Positions 8,189 through 18,708 are shown, numbered from the stretch's first letter. The stretch: DNA of 64,000 nt from Bradyrhizobium sp. NDS-1 (GCF_032918005.1 NZ_CP136628.1:7363501-7427500), one strand, 5' to 3'. A program made the numbers and translations. Notes: generated by a model from the letters alone, not told the origin.

Positions 8189-9244
8189 TCAGGCACCGCC
8201 GTCGCTGCGCTCTCTCACATAGGCGGCTTCACGCGCCGGACCGGGGTCGAGCTTGAGCGCCGCCTGCTGCAGGCGCTTCGATCGTGCGCCGATCATAACT
8301 TCGCGAAACGTCAGCAAGATTACAGATAGGATGAAGGGGGCCAGATAATAGAGGACGCGGAACAGCAGCATGCCGCCCAGAAGCTCCTCGCGGTCCATCT
8401 GCCAGAGGCCGACCAGCATGGCGGCGTCGAACACCCCGAGCCCGCCGGGCGAATGGCTGGCGAACCCGAGCAGCGTCGCCGAGACGAAGATCACCGCGAC
8501 CACGACGAAGCCGAGATTGGGCTCGTCCGGGACCAGGACATACATCGCGAGCGCGCAGAAGCCGAGATCGATGATGCCGATCGCGATCTGGAGCAGCGTC
8601 AGGGGGCCGCCCGGCAGCACCACGGTCCAGGGCCCGCGGCCGACCACGCGCGGCCGGGTCCAGACCCAGACCACATAGCCGATCAGCCCCACGATGATCG
8701 TCAGCGCCAGCGTCCGGTTCAGCCACGGCGGAAGCTGGTCGATCGAGGCCGCGGCCTCTGGATGATAGGCGATGCCGAGGCCGAGCACGGCGGCGTTGCC
8801 GAGCCAGAAGGTCAGGCCGGCGAGGAAGCAGATCTTTGCGACGTCGATCGCATTCAGCCCGTAGGCCGAATAGATGCGGTAGCGCACCGCCCCGCCGGTG
8901 AAGACCGATGCACCGACATTGTGGCCGATCGAATAGCTGGTGAAGGCCGCGAGCGCGTTGATGCGGTAGGGCACATGGGCGTGGCCGATCGCGCGCGTGG
9001 CGAACAGGTCGTAGAAGGTCAGGGTGAAATAGCCCGCGGCGACGAACAGCGCCGCCATCGCGATCTGGCTCGGCTCGGTGCTCTTGATCGCTTCGAGGAC
9101 CTCGTTGAAATCGATGCCTCGCAGCATGTGGTACAGCACATAGCAAGCGATGCCGATGACCGCGACGCTGATCACAACTCCAAGCTTATGCAGGATTTGC
9201 TTCTGGCGCAGAAACGTCGTCGCCCTGCGTATGGCTTCCAGCAT
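8189..9244 (-). CDS. YbhN/UPF0104 (lysylphosphatidylglycerol-synthase-like) integral membrane protein
   Basis: This is a 351-residue protein with about eight hydrophobic segments. It has the family features FTSYSIGHNVGASVFTGGAVRYR near residue 105 and SHSPGGLGVFDAAMLVG near 265, typical of the flippase-like YbhN/AglD transmembrane domain. No soluble synthase domain is attached, so it is probably not a full MprF. Substrate and role are unknown. It ends 44 bp upstream of phoR on the same strand, and may be cotranscribed with it. Confidence 0.85.
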   Translation of the reverse strand: MLEAIRRATTFLRQKQILHKLGVVISVAVIGIACYVLYHMLRGIDFNEVLEAIKSTEPSQIAMAALFVAAGYFTLTFYDLFATRAIGHAHVPYRINALAAFTSYSIGHNVGASVFTGGAVRYRIYSAYGLNAIDVAKICFLAGLTFWLGNAAVLGLGIAYHPEAAASIDQLPPWLNRTLALTIIVGLIGYVVWVWTRPRVVGRGPWTVVLPGGPLTLLQIAIGIIDLGFCALAMYVLVPDEPNLGFVVVAVIFVSATLLGFASHSPGGLGVFDAAMLVGLWQMDREELLGGMLLFRVLYYLAPFILSVILLTFREVMIGARSKRLQQAALKLDPGPAREAAYVRERSDGGA

Positions 9245-9733
9245 CTAGACCTCGAACAACGCTTCAGCGACCAGGGTGGCCGGCGAACGGGCGGACGACG
9301 CACGGGCACTCAACGAACCTTCGCCGCCGGCTCCGGCATCGCGCATGCCCCCTGCCCCTCCACTAGCGCGTTTTCGGGCCGAGTGGAATTCGCCAATTCG
9401 AACAAAAACACGTGCATTCAATATTTTAGGCAGGGTTGCGGGCTCCTGATGCACGGTTTGGCGCCTTCGACGGCAGGACTTAAGTCGAATCTCCATGGCA
9501 ATCCTGCGCAAGCGCCATGAAGGTTTGATGATTTCCGCCTTACAATGTTCCGTCACGCCTTAAGCCGACGTCAATCTATGGACGGCGTCTGCCTGTTGAA
9601 AGAGGGTGGCGACCCAGGCCTTGTTCACGGATATTCCGATGCGCCCGAAGGTCGCGGGGCGCTGAACAGCAGGGCAGCAGCGGCCAGACCGCCGCACCGG
9701 CCTCCACCGGCCCGATCCCCGCGGGCTCAAGAC
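9245..9733. other. Intergenic stretch without a convincing gene
   Basis: This 489-bp region lies between the YbhN-type gene and the small membrane protein gene, which share a strand. An open frame of about 103 codons on the minus strand (9245-9556) has an Arg/Ala-rich translation with no recognisable motif and I do not support it. The middle (about 9390-9560) is visibly lower in GC than its surroundings and probably holds the promoter for 8189-9244. No tRNA or repeat was seen. Confidence 0.5.
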
Positions 9734-10030
9734 TCAGGCCACGGGCATGCTGCGCGACACCACCCGGTCCCGCAGCCAGGCGCCGATGGTGCAGCCGACC
9801 AGATAGCAGGCGAACATGATCAGGCCGAGGTCGAGCCAGTAGCCGAAGCGGCCAGGGACGACACGGGCGAACGAGGCCGCGACCAGGGCGGCGGCAAGCG
9901 CGGCGAGCCAGCGCGCCGTCACCTTCGAGGTGCCGTTGCCGCGCTGGACCACGGAGATCCAGCCCATGCAAAAGCCCAGCAACAGCGAGCCGATCAGCCA
10001 GCCCAGATGAAACGAGACGAGATAGGGCAT
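9734..10030 (-). CDS. Small hypothetical membrane protein
   Basis: This 98-residue protein starts MPYLVSFHLGWLIGSLLLGF. It has three likely transmembrane segments (about 6-25, 40-58 and 62-85) and a short polar tail ending SRSMPVA. I do not recognise a named family. It begins 3 bp after the stop of the OmpA/BON gene on the same strand, so the two form an operon. A role in the cell envelope alongside that partner is an inference from position only. Confidence 0.8.
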   Translation of the reverse strand: MPYLVSFHLGWLIGSLLLGFCMGWISVVQRGNGTSKVTARWLAALAAALVAASFARVVPGRFGYWLDLGLIMFACYLVGCTIGAWLRDRVVSRSMPVA

Positions 10031-10032
10031 CG

Positions 10033-11427
10033 TCACCTCACCAGAAATTCGATGCGGCGGTTCTTCGCCTTGCCGTCGTCGGTGTCGTTGCCGGCGACGG
10101 GCTGCGTGCTGCCATGGCCGACCGCGGTGAAGCGGCCGGGGGGCAGGCCGGCCTTGACCAGATAGTCGATCACCGCCTGCGCGCGCTTCTCTGAAAGAGC
10201 CTGGTTGAAGACGTCCTCGCCGTCGGCGTCGGTATGCCCGGCAACCTCGATATTGGTGGTGGGGCAGCGCAGCGCCGTCTCGATCAGATGATCGAGGATG
10301 GCGGCGGAGTCCGGATCGATTTCGGCGCGCTTGGCGGCGAAGCGGATCTTGCCCTTGGCCAGGAGGTCCGTGAACAATTGCTGGCACACGGTGCCGTCGA
10401 CCGGCCCTGCGGCGGGCTTCACGGTGATCTCCGGCTTGTACTGCCAGTTCTTCGGGAAGTCCTTGCCGAGGCCTGCGCGGATGTCGTTGGCGGCCCCCTC
10501 GTAGAGCGCATCGCCCGACAGCTTCACTTCGCGGTCGGAGACGACGAGCGTGCCGGTCGACAGCCGCGACAGCGCGCCGAGCGCTGCGACCACGGCCGTG
10601 TTGAAGGAGCCGGGCGCGCCGATGCTGGCCTTGAGATTGTCGACGACCTTTTCGGTGAAGAATTTTCGCGAGGCGCTGGTTGCGATCGCCGCATGCACGT
10701 TGTTGTCCGGAACGTAGCCGGTCAGCGTCACCGTCGCGGCAACCGGATCCTTGTACGCCTGGAAGATATAGGGCGGCGCCTTGACGTCGTTGGCGGCGAC
10801 CGAAAAGCCCTCGGGCAGGTTCTTCAGCGCGGCAGCGATCGCTTCGCGGCCGCCGAGCTCGCGTGCCATGCCCGACAGATTGACCTGGGTGTCCGTAATC
10901 GTGATCTTGCCGTCCTTCAGCTTGCCGATCTGGTCCAGCAACAGCGTGGCGGCGGCTTCGAACCGCGGCGGCGCACCGCGCGCCAGCCCCATCTGGTCTG
11001 CCACCTCGGCGCCGCCAACCTCCTTGCGGGCCGCCTCGGTCAGCCGGCCCTTCATCGAGGGCAAAGGCGCGGAGCCGGACAGCGTCACCCGCACCACGTC
11101 GCGCTCGGCGCTCCAGACGAAGGGTTTGGCCTCGGGAACAAGGCGGGTCCGGTCGTCGACCAGGCGCACGCCGGGCACGGTCTCGACCGCCGTCACGGCG
11201 TCGCGGCGCCCCTCCTCCGAGAAGGCTTCCGCGGCCAGGCCGACGTCCCGGCCGTCGACCGCGATCCGGGTCTTGTCCAGGACGGTCCCCTTGAGCGCGG
11301 CCGTGCTGCGGGCCGAAAGGTCGGCTTCGACCGGTAAAGTGTTATTCCAGCCCGCAAATCCCCACATGATGGCCAGGGGAATCAGCCCTGGCCACCATTT
11401 GCTGGCCCACCTGAAAAGCTTCTGCAT
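10033..11427 (-). CDS. OmpA-family protein with BON-type repeats
   Basis: This is a 464-residue envelope protein. An N-terminal anchor follows MQKLFRWASKWWPGLIPLAI. Several BON-like repeats come next, for example the stretches with KITITDTQVNLSGMARELG and LVVSDREVKLSGDALYE. The C-terminal OmpA domain (about 345-464) has VAGHTDADGEDVFNQALSEKRA and VGHGSTQPVAGNDTDDGKAKNRRIEF, the peptidoglycan-binding Asp/Arg pair. It probably sits in the inner membrane facing the periplasm or bridges to the cell wall. I chose the start at 11427 over an upstream in-frame codon because the hydrophobic anchor follows directly. Confidence 0.88.
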   Translation of the reverse strand: MQKLFRWASKWWPGLIPLAIMWGFAGWNNTLPVEADLSARSTAALKGTVLDKTRIAVDGRDVGLAAEAFSEEGRRDAVTAVETVPGVRLVDDRTRLVPEAKPFVWSAERDVVRVTLSGSAPLPSMKGRLTEAARKEVGGAEVADQMGLARGAPPRFEAAATLLLDQIGKLKDGKITITDTQVNLSGMARELGGREAIAAALKNLPEGFSVAANDVKAPPYIFQAYKDPVAATVTLTGYVPDNNVHAAIATSASRKFFTEKVVDNLKASIGAPGSFNTAVVAALGALSRLSTGTLVVSDREVKLSGDALYEGAANDIRAGLGKDFPKNWQYKPEITVKPAAGPVDGTVCQQLFTDLLAKGKIRFAAKRAEIDPDSAAILDHLIETALRCPTTNIEVAGHTDADGEDVFNQALSEKRAQAVIDYLVKAGLPPGRFTAVGHGSTQPVAGNDTDDGKAKNRRIEFLVR

Positions 11428-11591
11428 TCGACGACCCGAACTCTGGAACCGGAGACAAAACAAACCCTTGGCAGGCTGTCAAACCGGAAATGGCGCCCTT
11501 CCGAAGGCGCCGCCTGGACAATCGGAATAACTTTTTCTTCAAGGGTTCTTCCGTAAGTTGAAAGCGGAATGCGAGAGTCCGCCAGCCGGTC

Positions 11592-12650
11592 ATGAAACAA
11601 CTGCGTAACAACGTCATCCGCGCCGGGCTGGAAGCACTCTATTTCAGCGGCGCACACCATCTGCTGCGCCCGCTCTTGTCGGGCGTCGGCGCCATTTTCA
11701 TGCTGCACCACGTTCGGCCGGCCCGCGAGGCCGCGTTCCAGCCGAACCGGCATCTCGAAGTCACCCCCGAATTCCTGCGCGAGACGCTGTGCCATTTGCG
11801 CTCGCGCGACATCGACATCGTCAGCATGGACGAGCTGCATGAGCGGCTGGTGCAGGGCCGGTTCGACCGCCGCTTCGCGGCCTTCACCTTCGACGACGGC
11901 TATCGCGACAATCTGGATCATGCCCTGCCCGTGCTGCGCGAATTCGACGCGCCCCTCGCTGTCTATGTCGCGAGCGACTTTGCGGAGGGTACCGGACGAC
12001 TGTGGTGGGCGGCGCTGGAGGCTGTGATCGCCAAGGCCGAGCAGGTCGACGTCAGAATCGGTCATTCCGCGTTGCGGCTCGATGCGACGACGCCTGCGGC
12101 CAAGCAGGCAACATTCGACCGCCTGCACGACTGGCTGCGCGCGCTGCCGGGCGAGCACGACCTCAAGCGGGAGATCGAGGCGCTCTGCACGACGCACGAC
12201 GTCGACATGGCCGCGCTGTGCCGTAGCCTCTGCCTGTCCTGGAACGAGGTGAAGACATTCGCCGCCGATCCGCTGGTCACGATCGGCGCCCACAGCGTCA
12301 GCCATTGCAACCTCGCCAAGGCGGCGGAAGACATCGCCGCGCAGGAATTGGCCACGAGCCGCGCGCGGATCGAGCAGGCGCTGGAGCGCCCCGTGTTGCA
12401 TCTCGCCTATCCCTATGGCGACCGCGAGGCGGCGGGGGCGCGCGAATTCGGCCTTGCTGCAACGGCCGGGTTCAAGACCGCGGTGACCACGCGGCCCGGC
12501 ATGCTGTTCGCCGAGAATGCCGGCCAGATGACGGCGCTGCCGCGCGTCTCGCTCAACGGCAATTACCAGGACGCGCGAATCCTGCCGGTGTTGACCTCGG
12601 GCGCCGCGACCGCGATGTGGAACGGCTTCCGCCGGATCGCGGCGGCATAG
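11592..12650 (+). CDS. Polysaccharide deacetylase (NodB-like) family protein
   Basis: This 352-residue carbohydrate-esterase-family-4-type protein has the metal and catalytic Asp pair in FTFDDGYRDN (about residues 98-107). The metal His motif is HSVSH (about 236-240) and a later motif is LAYPYGDREAAGAREFG. Such enzymes remove N-acetyl groups from sugar polymers. The substrate here is unknown. No signal peptide is evident, so it may act in the cytoplasm on a lipid-linked or nucleotide sugar. It is transcribed divergently from the OmpA/BON gene with 164 bp between. Confidence 0.88.
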   Translation: MKQLRNNVIRAGLEALYFSGAHHLLRPLLSGVGAIFMLHHVRPAREAAFQPNRHLEVTPEFLRETLCHLRSRDIDIVSMDELHERLVQGRFDRRFAAFTFDDGYRDNLDHALPVLREFDAPLAVYVASDFAEGTGRLWWAALEAVIAKAEQVDVRIGHSALRLDATTPAAKQATFDRLHDWLRALPGEHDLKREIEALCTTHDVDMAALCRSLCLSWNEVKTFAADPLVTIGAHSVSHCNLAKAAEDIAAQELATSRARIEQALERPVLHLAYPYGDREAAGAREFGLAATAGFKTAVTTRPGMLFAENAGQMTALPRVSLNGNYQDARILPVLTSGAATAMWNGFRRIAAA

Positions 12651-12667
12651 GCGCGCTCCAATCCCGC

Positions 12668-12796
12668 TGTCGTCCCTGCGAAAGCAGGGACCCGTACCGC
12701 GGAATTTATCGATCTCGGTTGGTAGCAGTCCCGATCGACGAATCTTCGCCAAACTACTCCCTGGGGTTATGGGTCCCCGCGTGCGCGGGGACGACA
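12668..12796. repeat. Dispersed palindromic repeat, family D, copy 2
   Basis: This ~129-bp element has outer arms TGTCGTCCC and GGGGACGACA. Its internal TCTTCGCCAAACTACTCCC and GGGTTATGGGTCCCCGC blocks match the element at 1254-1388. It lies between the deacetylase gene and the SDR gene. Confidence 0.75.
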
Positions 12797-12899
12797 TCGA
12801 GTGAGTCGAAGCGCCGTCGCGCCACGTTCCCCATCCCCTGCCCCTTCCTTGACTCCCCTCGCCTCCCCGCCCAAAACAGCGCCAACCAAGGGAGGCCCC

Positions 12900-13700
12900 A
12901 TGTTCAACGACCTGTTTTCGCTCAAAGGCCGCGTCGCGCTGGTGACCGGCGGCTCGCGCGGCATCGGCAAGATGATTGCGGCGGGATTTCTCAGCGCCGG
13001 CGCCGCAAAGGTCTACATCACCGCGCGCAAGGCCGGACCGTGCGAGGCGACCGCCAAGGAGCTCAGCGCGCAATATGACGGCGAATGCATCGCGCTGCCG
13101 ATCGACATCTCCACCGTCGAAGGTTGCGACAGGCTCGCCTCCGAAATCATCAAGCTGGAGCCGAAGCTCGACATCCTCGTCAACAATGCCGGAGCTGCCT
13201 GGGGCGCGGAGTTCGACGAGTTCCCCGAAAGCGGCTGGGACAAGGTGATGGACCTCAACGTCAAGTCGCTGTTCTTCCTGACCAAGGCCCTGGCGAAGCC
13301 GCTGCGCGCGGCCGCAAGCGCAGAACGTCCGGCGAAGGTGATCAACATCGCCTCGGTCGACGGCATCTTCGTCAATCCGGGCGAGACCTATTCCTACGCC
13401 GCCAGCAAGGCCGCCGTGATCCATCTGACGCGGCGCATGGCGACCAAGCTGATCAAGGACAACATCAACGTCACCGCGATCGCGCCGGGCGCGTTCAAGT
13501 CCGACATGAACCGGGCCGCGCGCGACCATTCGGACGAGGTCGCAAAGCGTATCCCGTCGCGGCGGATCGGAAGCGACGAGGACATGGCAGGGGTGGCGAT
13601 CTATCTCGCCTCGCGTGCGGGCGATTACGTGGTCGGCAACACCATCGCCGTCGACGGCGGCGTGGTGTACGCGAATGCGGGGCTGGAGATCGCGGGGTAG
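12900..13700 (+). CDS. SDR family oxidoreductase, RhlG/3-oxoacyl-reductase-like
   Basis: This 266-residue classical short-chain dehydrogenase has the cofactor motif TGGSRGIGK (about residues 17-25), NNAG near 94, catalytic Ser in NIASVDG and the YSYAASK Tyr-Lys pair. The segments LFSLKGRVALVTGG and NINVTAIAPGAFKSDMNR resemble the NADPH-dependent beta-ketoacyl reductase RhlG group. The substrate is unknown. The start at 12900 is set by a GGAGG ribosome-binding site 4 bp upstream. It is convergent with boxB and could take part in acyl-CoA chemistry, but that is inference. Confidence 0.85.
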   Translation: MFNDLFSLKGRVALVTGGSRGIGKMIAAGFLSAGAAKVYITARKAGPCEATAKELSAQYDGECIALPIDISTVEGCDRLASEIIKLEPKLDILVNNAGAAWGAEFDEFPESGWDKVMDLNVKSLFFLTKALAKPLRAAASAERPAKVINIASVDGIFVNPGETYSYAASKAAVIHLTRRMATKLIKDNINVTAIAPGAFKSDMNRAARDHSDEVAKRIPSRRIGSDEDMAGVAIYLASRAGDYVVGNTIAVDGGVVYANAGLEIAG

Positions 13701-13737
13701 GCCGAGAGGTATCGCCTCGCCCTCACCGCATACTCGG

Positions 13738-13840
13738 TGTCATGCCCCGGCTTGACCGGGGCATCCAGTACGCTGCGGCTTCTAGAGTTATCTCTGCTGT
13801 CTCTGGAATACTGGATCACCCGCTTTCGCGGGTGATGACA
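13738..13840. repeat. Dispersed palindromic repeat, family E
   Basis: This ~103-bp palindrome has outer arms TGTCATGCCC and GGTGATGACA. Internal stems are CCCCGG...CCGGGG and ATCACCCGC...GCGGGTGAT. It lies between the convergent ends of the SDR gene and boxB and could serve as a terminator for both. Confidence 0.65.
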
Positions 13841-13879
13841 GTCTTCGTGTGGTGCGAGCGTCGCGTCTCGTGAAAATCG

Positions 13880-15331
<1,452 letters not shown>

Positions 15332-15350
15332 GGCCGTGCTCCTTGTTTCT

Positions 15351-15466
15351 TGTCCCGGACGCAGCGCAGCGCGAAGCGGTGCGCTGCTGAGCCGGGACCT
15401 ATTGTCTCGTCTCTCTGGGTCCCGGTTCTGCGCAGCGGCATTGCATGCCGCAGCGCGCCCGGGACA
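15351..15466. repeat. Imperfect palindrome between boxC and boxB
   Basis: This ~116-bp element has outer arms TGTCCCGG and CCGGGACA, with inner CAGCGCGAAGCGGTGCGCTGC and CATTGCATGC stems. It looks like another of the intergenic palindromes scattered through this window. It would form a large hairpin in a boxC-boxB transcript. Confidence 0.55.
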
Positions 15467-15475
15467 CGAGCGTTG

Positions 15476-17164
15476 TTACACCCGCGTCATATCGAATTTC
15501 GGCTTCTGGCCGCTGCCGTAGCGGCGCAGCGCGCCTTCCTCGCCGACCGCGTTGGGACGCTGGAAGATCCAGTTCTGCCAGGCGGTGAGGCGCGCGAAGA
15601 TCTTTGATTCCATCGTCTCGGGGCCGACGAAGCGCAGGCTCGCCTCCATGCCGGTGAGACTGTCGGGCGAGAAGCTGGCGCGCTCCTCGAGAAACACACG
15701 GACCTCGTCGTCCCAGTCGATGTCGTCGAGCGCGAAGGTGACGAGGCCGAGCTCTTCGGCCTGTTCGGCATCGAGCGAGGTCCCGAGCGTGGCTTCCGCC
15801 CGCTCGATGTCGGCCGGATCGGCCTGGAAGCGCGATTGCAGCCGCGTCAGGCCATGGCTCATCGGGTAGGGGCCGAAGTTCATGGCGGAGAGCTCGATCG
15901 ACGGCGGCGGACGGTTGTCGCCCTGGCGCGTGCCGATCAGCATGTAGGAGCGGTCGGCGGCGAAGACGAGCTCGGCGAGCGTGCCGGCAAAGCAGGAGCC
16001 GGGCTCGACCAGCGTCACCAGCGTGCGCGAGGTGACGTCGATGCGCTTGAGCACGCGCTTCCAGTAGTGGCGGATCTCATTGACCAGCCAGTGCGCCTTG
16101 TTGGCTTCGAGGAAGGCATCGCAGGCCAGCACATGAGCGCGATCGCCATGACTCTTGAACACCAGCATGGCAATCTCGAGCTCGTTGATGCGCAAGTGCA
16201 GGATGGCGTCGTCGATCTCGCGCGCGACCTGGAGCGGCCAGAACGAAGCCCCCTGCGCCATCATGCCGTCGATGTCGGCGGGCGGCGCGGTCTCCGGCGC
16301 CTTGATCGAGATCGTGGCGATGCGGGCCGTGCGATCGATGTCGACGGTGACGAAGCCGTAGCGGATGCTGGTCTGGTCGATCAGGCGCTTGAGCGGCGTC
16401 AGCGCGATGCCCTTGCCGCTGCCCTTGCGCTGCGATTGATCCGCGAATTCCCTGGCGCGCTCGGCGATCCTGGCCTCGAGCTTCGAGTTCGGCGCGATCT
16501 CGTCGACAAGGCGCCATTGCACGGCGCGCTTGCCCTTCACGCCCTCCTCGATGGTGCAGAAGAAATCGGCGTGGTCGCGGCGCACCTTGCGCTTGTCGAC
16601 GACGCGCGTGAGTCCACCGGTGCCCGGCAGCACCGCGAGCAGCGGCACCTCGGGCAGCGCGACGGCGGAGGAGCCGTCGTCGGCGAGAATGATATGGTCG
16701 GTCGCAAGCGCCAGCTCGTAGCCCCCGCCAGCGGCGGAGCCGTTTACGACGGTGATGAAGCGCTGGCCGGAATTCTCCGAGGAGTCTTCCATGCCGTTGC
16801 GGGTCTCGTTGGTGAATTTGCAGAAATTGACCTTGTGGGCGTGCGTTGAGCCCGCGAGCATGCGGATGTTGGCGCCGGCGCAGAACACGCGGTTCTTGGC
16901 CGAGCGCATCACCACGACCTTCACCTCGGGATGCTCGAAGCGCAGGCGCTGGACCGCGTCGGCAAGCTCGATGTCGACGCCGAGATCATAGGAATTGAGC
17001 TTGAGCAGATAACCTTCGAACAGGCCGCCGTTCTCGTCGACGTCCATGGTCAGCGTCGCGACGTCGCCCTCGACCGCCAGCTTCCAGTGCTTGTAGCGGG
17101 ACGGTTCGGTCTGGAAATCGATGAATGTCGCGCCGCCTGCGAGGCGCCGATCTTCCCCGGCCAT
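15476..17164 (-). CDS. boxC: 2,3-epoxybenzoyl-CoA dihydrolase BoxC
   Basis: This 562-residue double crotonase-fold enzyme opens the epoxide ring of 2,3-epoxybenzoyl-CoA to 3,4-dehydroadipyl-CoA semialdehyde and formate. The first crotonase half shows KVVVMRSAKNRVFCAGANIRML, the oxyanion region GSAAGGGYELALATDHI and PEVPLLAVLPGTGGLTRV. The second half contains FAGTLAELVFAADRSYM. The C-terminal FARLTAWQNWIFQRPNAVGEEG is conserved in BoxC. It is probably the first gene of a boxC-boxB unit, with a candidate BoxR site 46-59 bp upstream. Confidence 0.95.
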   Translation of the reverse strand: MAGEDRRLAGGATFIDFQTEPSRYKHWKLAVEGDVATLTMDVDENGGLFEGYLLKLNSYDLGVDIELADAVQRLRFEHPEVKVVVMRSAKNRVFCAGANIRMLAGSTHAHKVNFCKFTNETRNGMEDSSENSGQRFITVVNGSAAGGGYELALATDHIILADDGSSAVALPEVPLLAVLPGTGGLTRVVDKRKVRRDHADFFCTIEEGVKGKRAVQWRLVDEIAPNSKLEARIAERAREFADQSQRKGSGKGIALTPLKRLIDQTSIRYGFVTVDIDRTARIATISIKAPETAPPADIDGMMAQGASFWPLQVAREIDDAILHLRINELEIAMLVFKSHGDRAHVLACDAFLEANKAHWLVNEIRHYWKRVLKRIDVTSRTLVTLVEPGSCFAGTLAELVFAADRSYMLIGTRQGDNRPPPSIELSAMNFGPYPMSHGLTRLQSRFQADPADIERAEATLGTSLDAEQAEELGLVTFALDDIDWDDEVRVFLEERASFSPDSLTGMEASLRFVGPETMESKIFARLTAWQNWIFQRPNAVGEEGALRRYGSGQKPKFDMTRV

Positions 17165-17209
17165 GGGTCATCCCTGAGCTTGATTATTGCATTTCGCCGT
17201 AGCGTTAGA

Positions 17210-17223
17210 TGCACAATAGTGCA
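17210..17223. promoter_or_regulatory. Candidate BoxR operator upstream of boxC (TGCA-N6-TGCA)
   Basis: The palindrome GATGCAC-AATA-GTGCATC (17208-17225) contains TGCA-CAATAG-TGCA. BoxR and its anaerobic counterpart BzdR are known from Azoarcus/Aromatoleum to bind spaced TGCA repeats inside palindromes. The site lies in the 117-bp gap between the DUF309 gene and boxC, 46 bp upstream of the boxC start codon. An almost identical arrangement precedes livH at 35237-35250. Confidence 0.65.
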
Positions 17224-17260
17224 TCTTTTCGAGCGCGTCCAGCCCTTAACCAGACTCACA

Positions 17261-17274
17261 TGCATTTTGCTTCA
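17261..17274. promoter_or_regulatory. Second, degenerate TGCA-type site upstream of boxC
   Basis: The sequence TGCA-TTTTGC-TTCA (flanked A...T) has the same spacing as the boxC operator with one base changed in the second half. It begins 51 bp from the first site, about five helical turns, so two regulator molecules could bind on the same face. It may also be chance. Confidence 0.35.
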
Positions 17275-17281
17275 TGGCGCC

Positions 17282-17806
17282 TCAGGACCGCACGATCGCC
17301 CCGAGTGCGATCCAGTCTGCCTTGGAGAGCTGGGGACGGCCGAGCTTGGCTTGCAACAGCGCGACCAGGGCCGGGACAGGGAAGGTCTCCACGAAGCCGT
17401 CGCCGGCCGCAGCCGCCTTGCGGGAATTCAGAGCCCGCAACTCTCCGAACGCGTCCCCGAACAGCCGCGCGGCCGAGCGCGCGCGCTGCATCCGCAGCCG
17501 CAAATTGGCGTTGGTGATGTAGATGCAAGCGCGCAGCAGAACGCGCTCGCGGCCGCCTTGGGGCGCGGCGGCCCATACCGCCTCCAGCACTTCCTGTGCT
17601 TCCCAGAAATAGCCGCGGTCGTTGAGCGCAAGCCCGTAGCGCAGCGCCGGATGGCGCGCCGGCACGTAGCCGCGGAAGGCCGATGGCACCATCGCCTTGG
17701 CCAGACCAAGCGTCTCGAAATCGGCATCCACCGCACCGGTCTCGCCCGGGACATAGGCCCATTGCGGCCACGGCAACGGGCGGGTCGCATGTGAAGGCAC
17801 ATTCAT
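17282..17806 (-). CDS. DUF309-like protein in the benzoate cluster
   Basis: This 174-residue soluble protein contains NDRGYFWEAQEVLEAVWAA near residue 60. It matches the DUF309 signature of Tyr/His-rich helices with a WEAHE-type motif, here with Gln in place of the usual His. The C-terminal half is Ala/Arg-rich and helical. No enzymatic role is known to me. It starts 18 bp after the alpha/beta hydrolase gene and precedes boxC, so it probably belongs to the ligase-hydrolase transcript. Confidence 0.7.
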   Translation of the reverse strand: MNVPSHATRPLPWPQWAYVPGETGAVDADFETLGLAKAMVPSAFRGYVPARHPALRYGLALNDRGYFWEAQEVLEAVWAAAPQGGRERVLLRACIYITNANLRLRMQRARSAARLFGDAFGELRALNSRKAAAAGDGFVETFPVPALVALLQAKLGRPQLSKADWIALGAIVRS

Positions 17807-17824
17807 CGATGTGCCTCCGCATGG

Positions 17825-18643
17825 TCATGCGGCGCGTCCCTGGAGTCCCTGATCGTCGCGCAGGGCCGCTTTTGCAAATTGCTCAATCGCGTCAAGCGTC
17901 GCCCCCGGCGCTTCACGATGCGGGGAATGTCCCGCGTCTGAAATGACTTTAATATCTACCGGACAGTAACACTCTTCCTGCGCGATTTCGACCTGGCGCA
18001 GTGTCCCATATTGATCATTCTCGCCTTGCAGGATCAGGACGGGAACGCGGATATAGGCAAGGTATTCCGAGATGTCCCAATCGCGGAATTCCGGATCGAG
18101 CCAGGCGCCGTTCCAGCCATAGAAGGCGTTGTCGACGTCCTTGTGCCAGCGCGCGAGCTTGGCCTTGAGGTCCGTGGTCTCGTAAGCAGTCTTGATCGCG
18201 GCGATGGACGCGACCGAGATGTCCTCGACGATGAAATGCGGCGCAATCAGCACGAGGCCGCTCAGGCGATGATCCTGGTGCGCGCCGGCATAGATCGTCG
18301 CGATCGAGGCGCCGTCGGAATGGCCGAGCAGCAGGCCGCACCTGAAGCCGATCGCATCGAGCAGCTTCGGCAGCACGTCCAGCGCCTCGCGCTGCATGTA
18401 ATCCAGCGGTCGCGGCAACGTCACCTTGCTCGATTGGCCGTAGCCCGCACGCGAATAAGCGAAGATGCCGGCACCGGTGGCTTGCTGGAGCTTTTCCGGA
18501 AAGTCGCCCCACTGTCCGACCGAGCCGAGGCCTTCGTGGAGCATGACGATGGTGGGGGCGTCCGCAGAGGCCGGCGCCAGCCATTTGTATTCGAGGCTGG
18601 CGTTGCCGATGCTGAGGAAGCCGGTGGGGGTGAGGTTGGTCAT
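17825..18643 (-). CDS. Alpha/beta hydrolase of the benzoate cluster
   Basis: This is a 272-residue alpha/beta-fold hydrolase. The oxyanion segment is MLHEGLGSVGQW, the nucleophile elbow is LLGHSDGASIA (Ser about residue 104), the acid is in LILQGENDQYGT, and the catalytic His is in ISDAGHSPHREAPG. It lies between the benzoate-CoA ligase and DUF309 genes. A thioesterase or ring-fission-product hydrolase acting on box intermediates is an inference. I took the start MTNLTPTGFLSIGN at 18643 because the 17 extra upstream codons are basic and unlike the family. Confidence 0.85.
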   Translation of the reverse strand: MTNLTPTGFLSIGNASLEYKWLAPASADAPTIVMLHEGLGSVGQWGDFPEKLQQATGAGIFAYSRAGYGQSSKVTLPRPLDYMQREALDVLPKLLDAIGFRCGLLLGHSDGASIATIYAGAHQDHRLSGLVLIAPHFIVEDISVASIAAIKTAYETTDLKAKLARWHKDVDNAFYGWNGAWLDPEFRDWDISEYLAYIRVPVLILQGENDQYGTLRQVEIAQEECYCPVDIKVISDAGHSPHREAPGATLDAIEQFAKAALRDDQGLQGRAA

Positions 18644-18708
18644 GGTGTCACTCTTCTTCCGTCGTATCCAACGTGGGACGCAGTCACGCGCCACTCGCTC
18701 AGTGGTTC

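Noticed and set aside
9245-9556. A 103-codon minus-strand frame ending exactly at the YbhN-type start
   Set aside because: Composition is Arg/Ala-rich without motifs, GC drops in the middle, and the adjacency may be chance. It is more likely the promoter region.
11382-13529. A 715-codon minus-strand frame across the deacetylase and SDR genes
   Set aside because: Both plus-strand genes have full catalytic motifs; the long frame has none and crosses a palindromic repeat.
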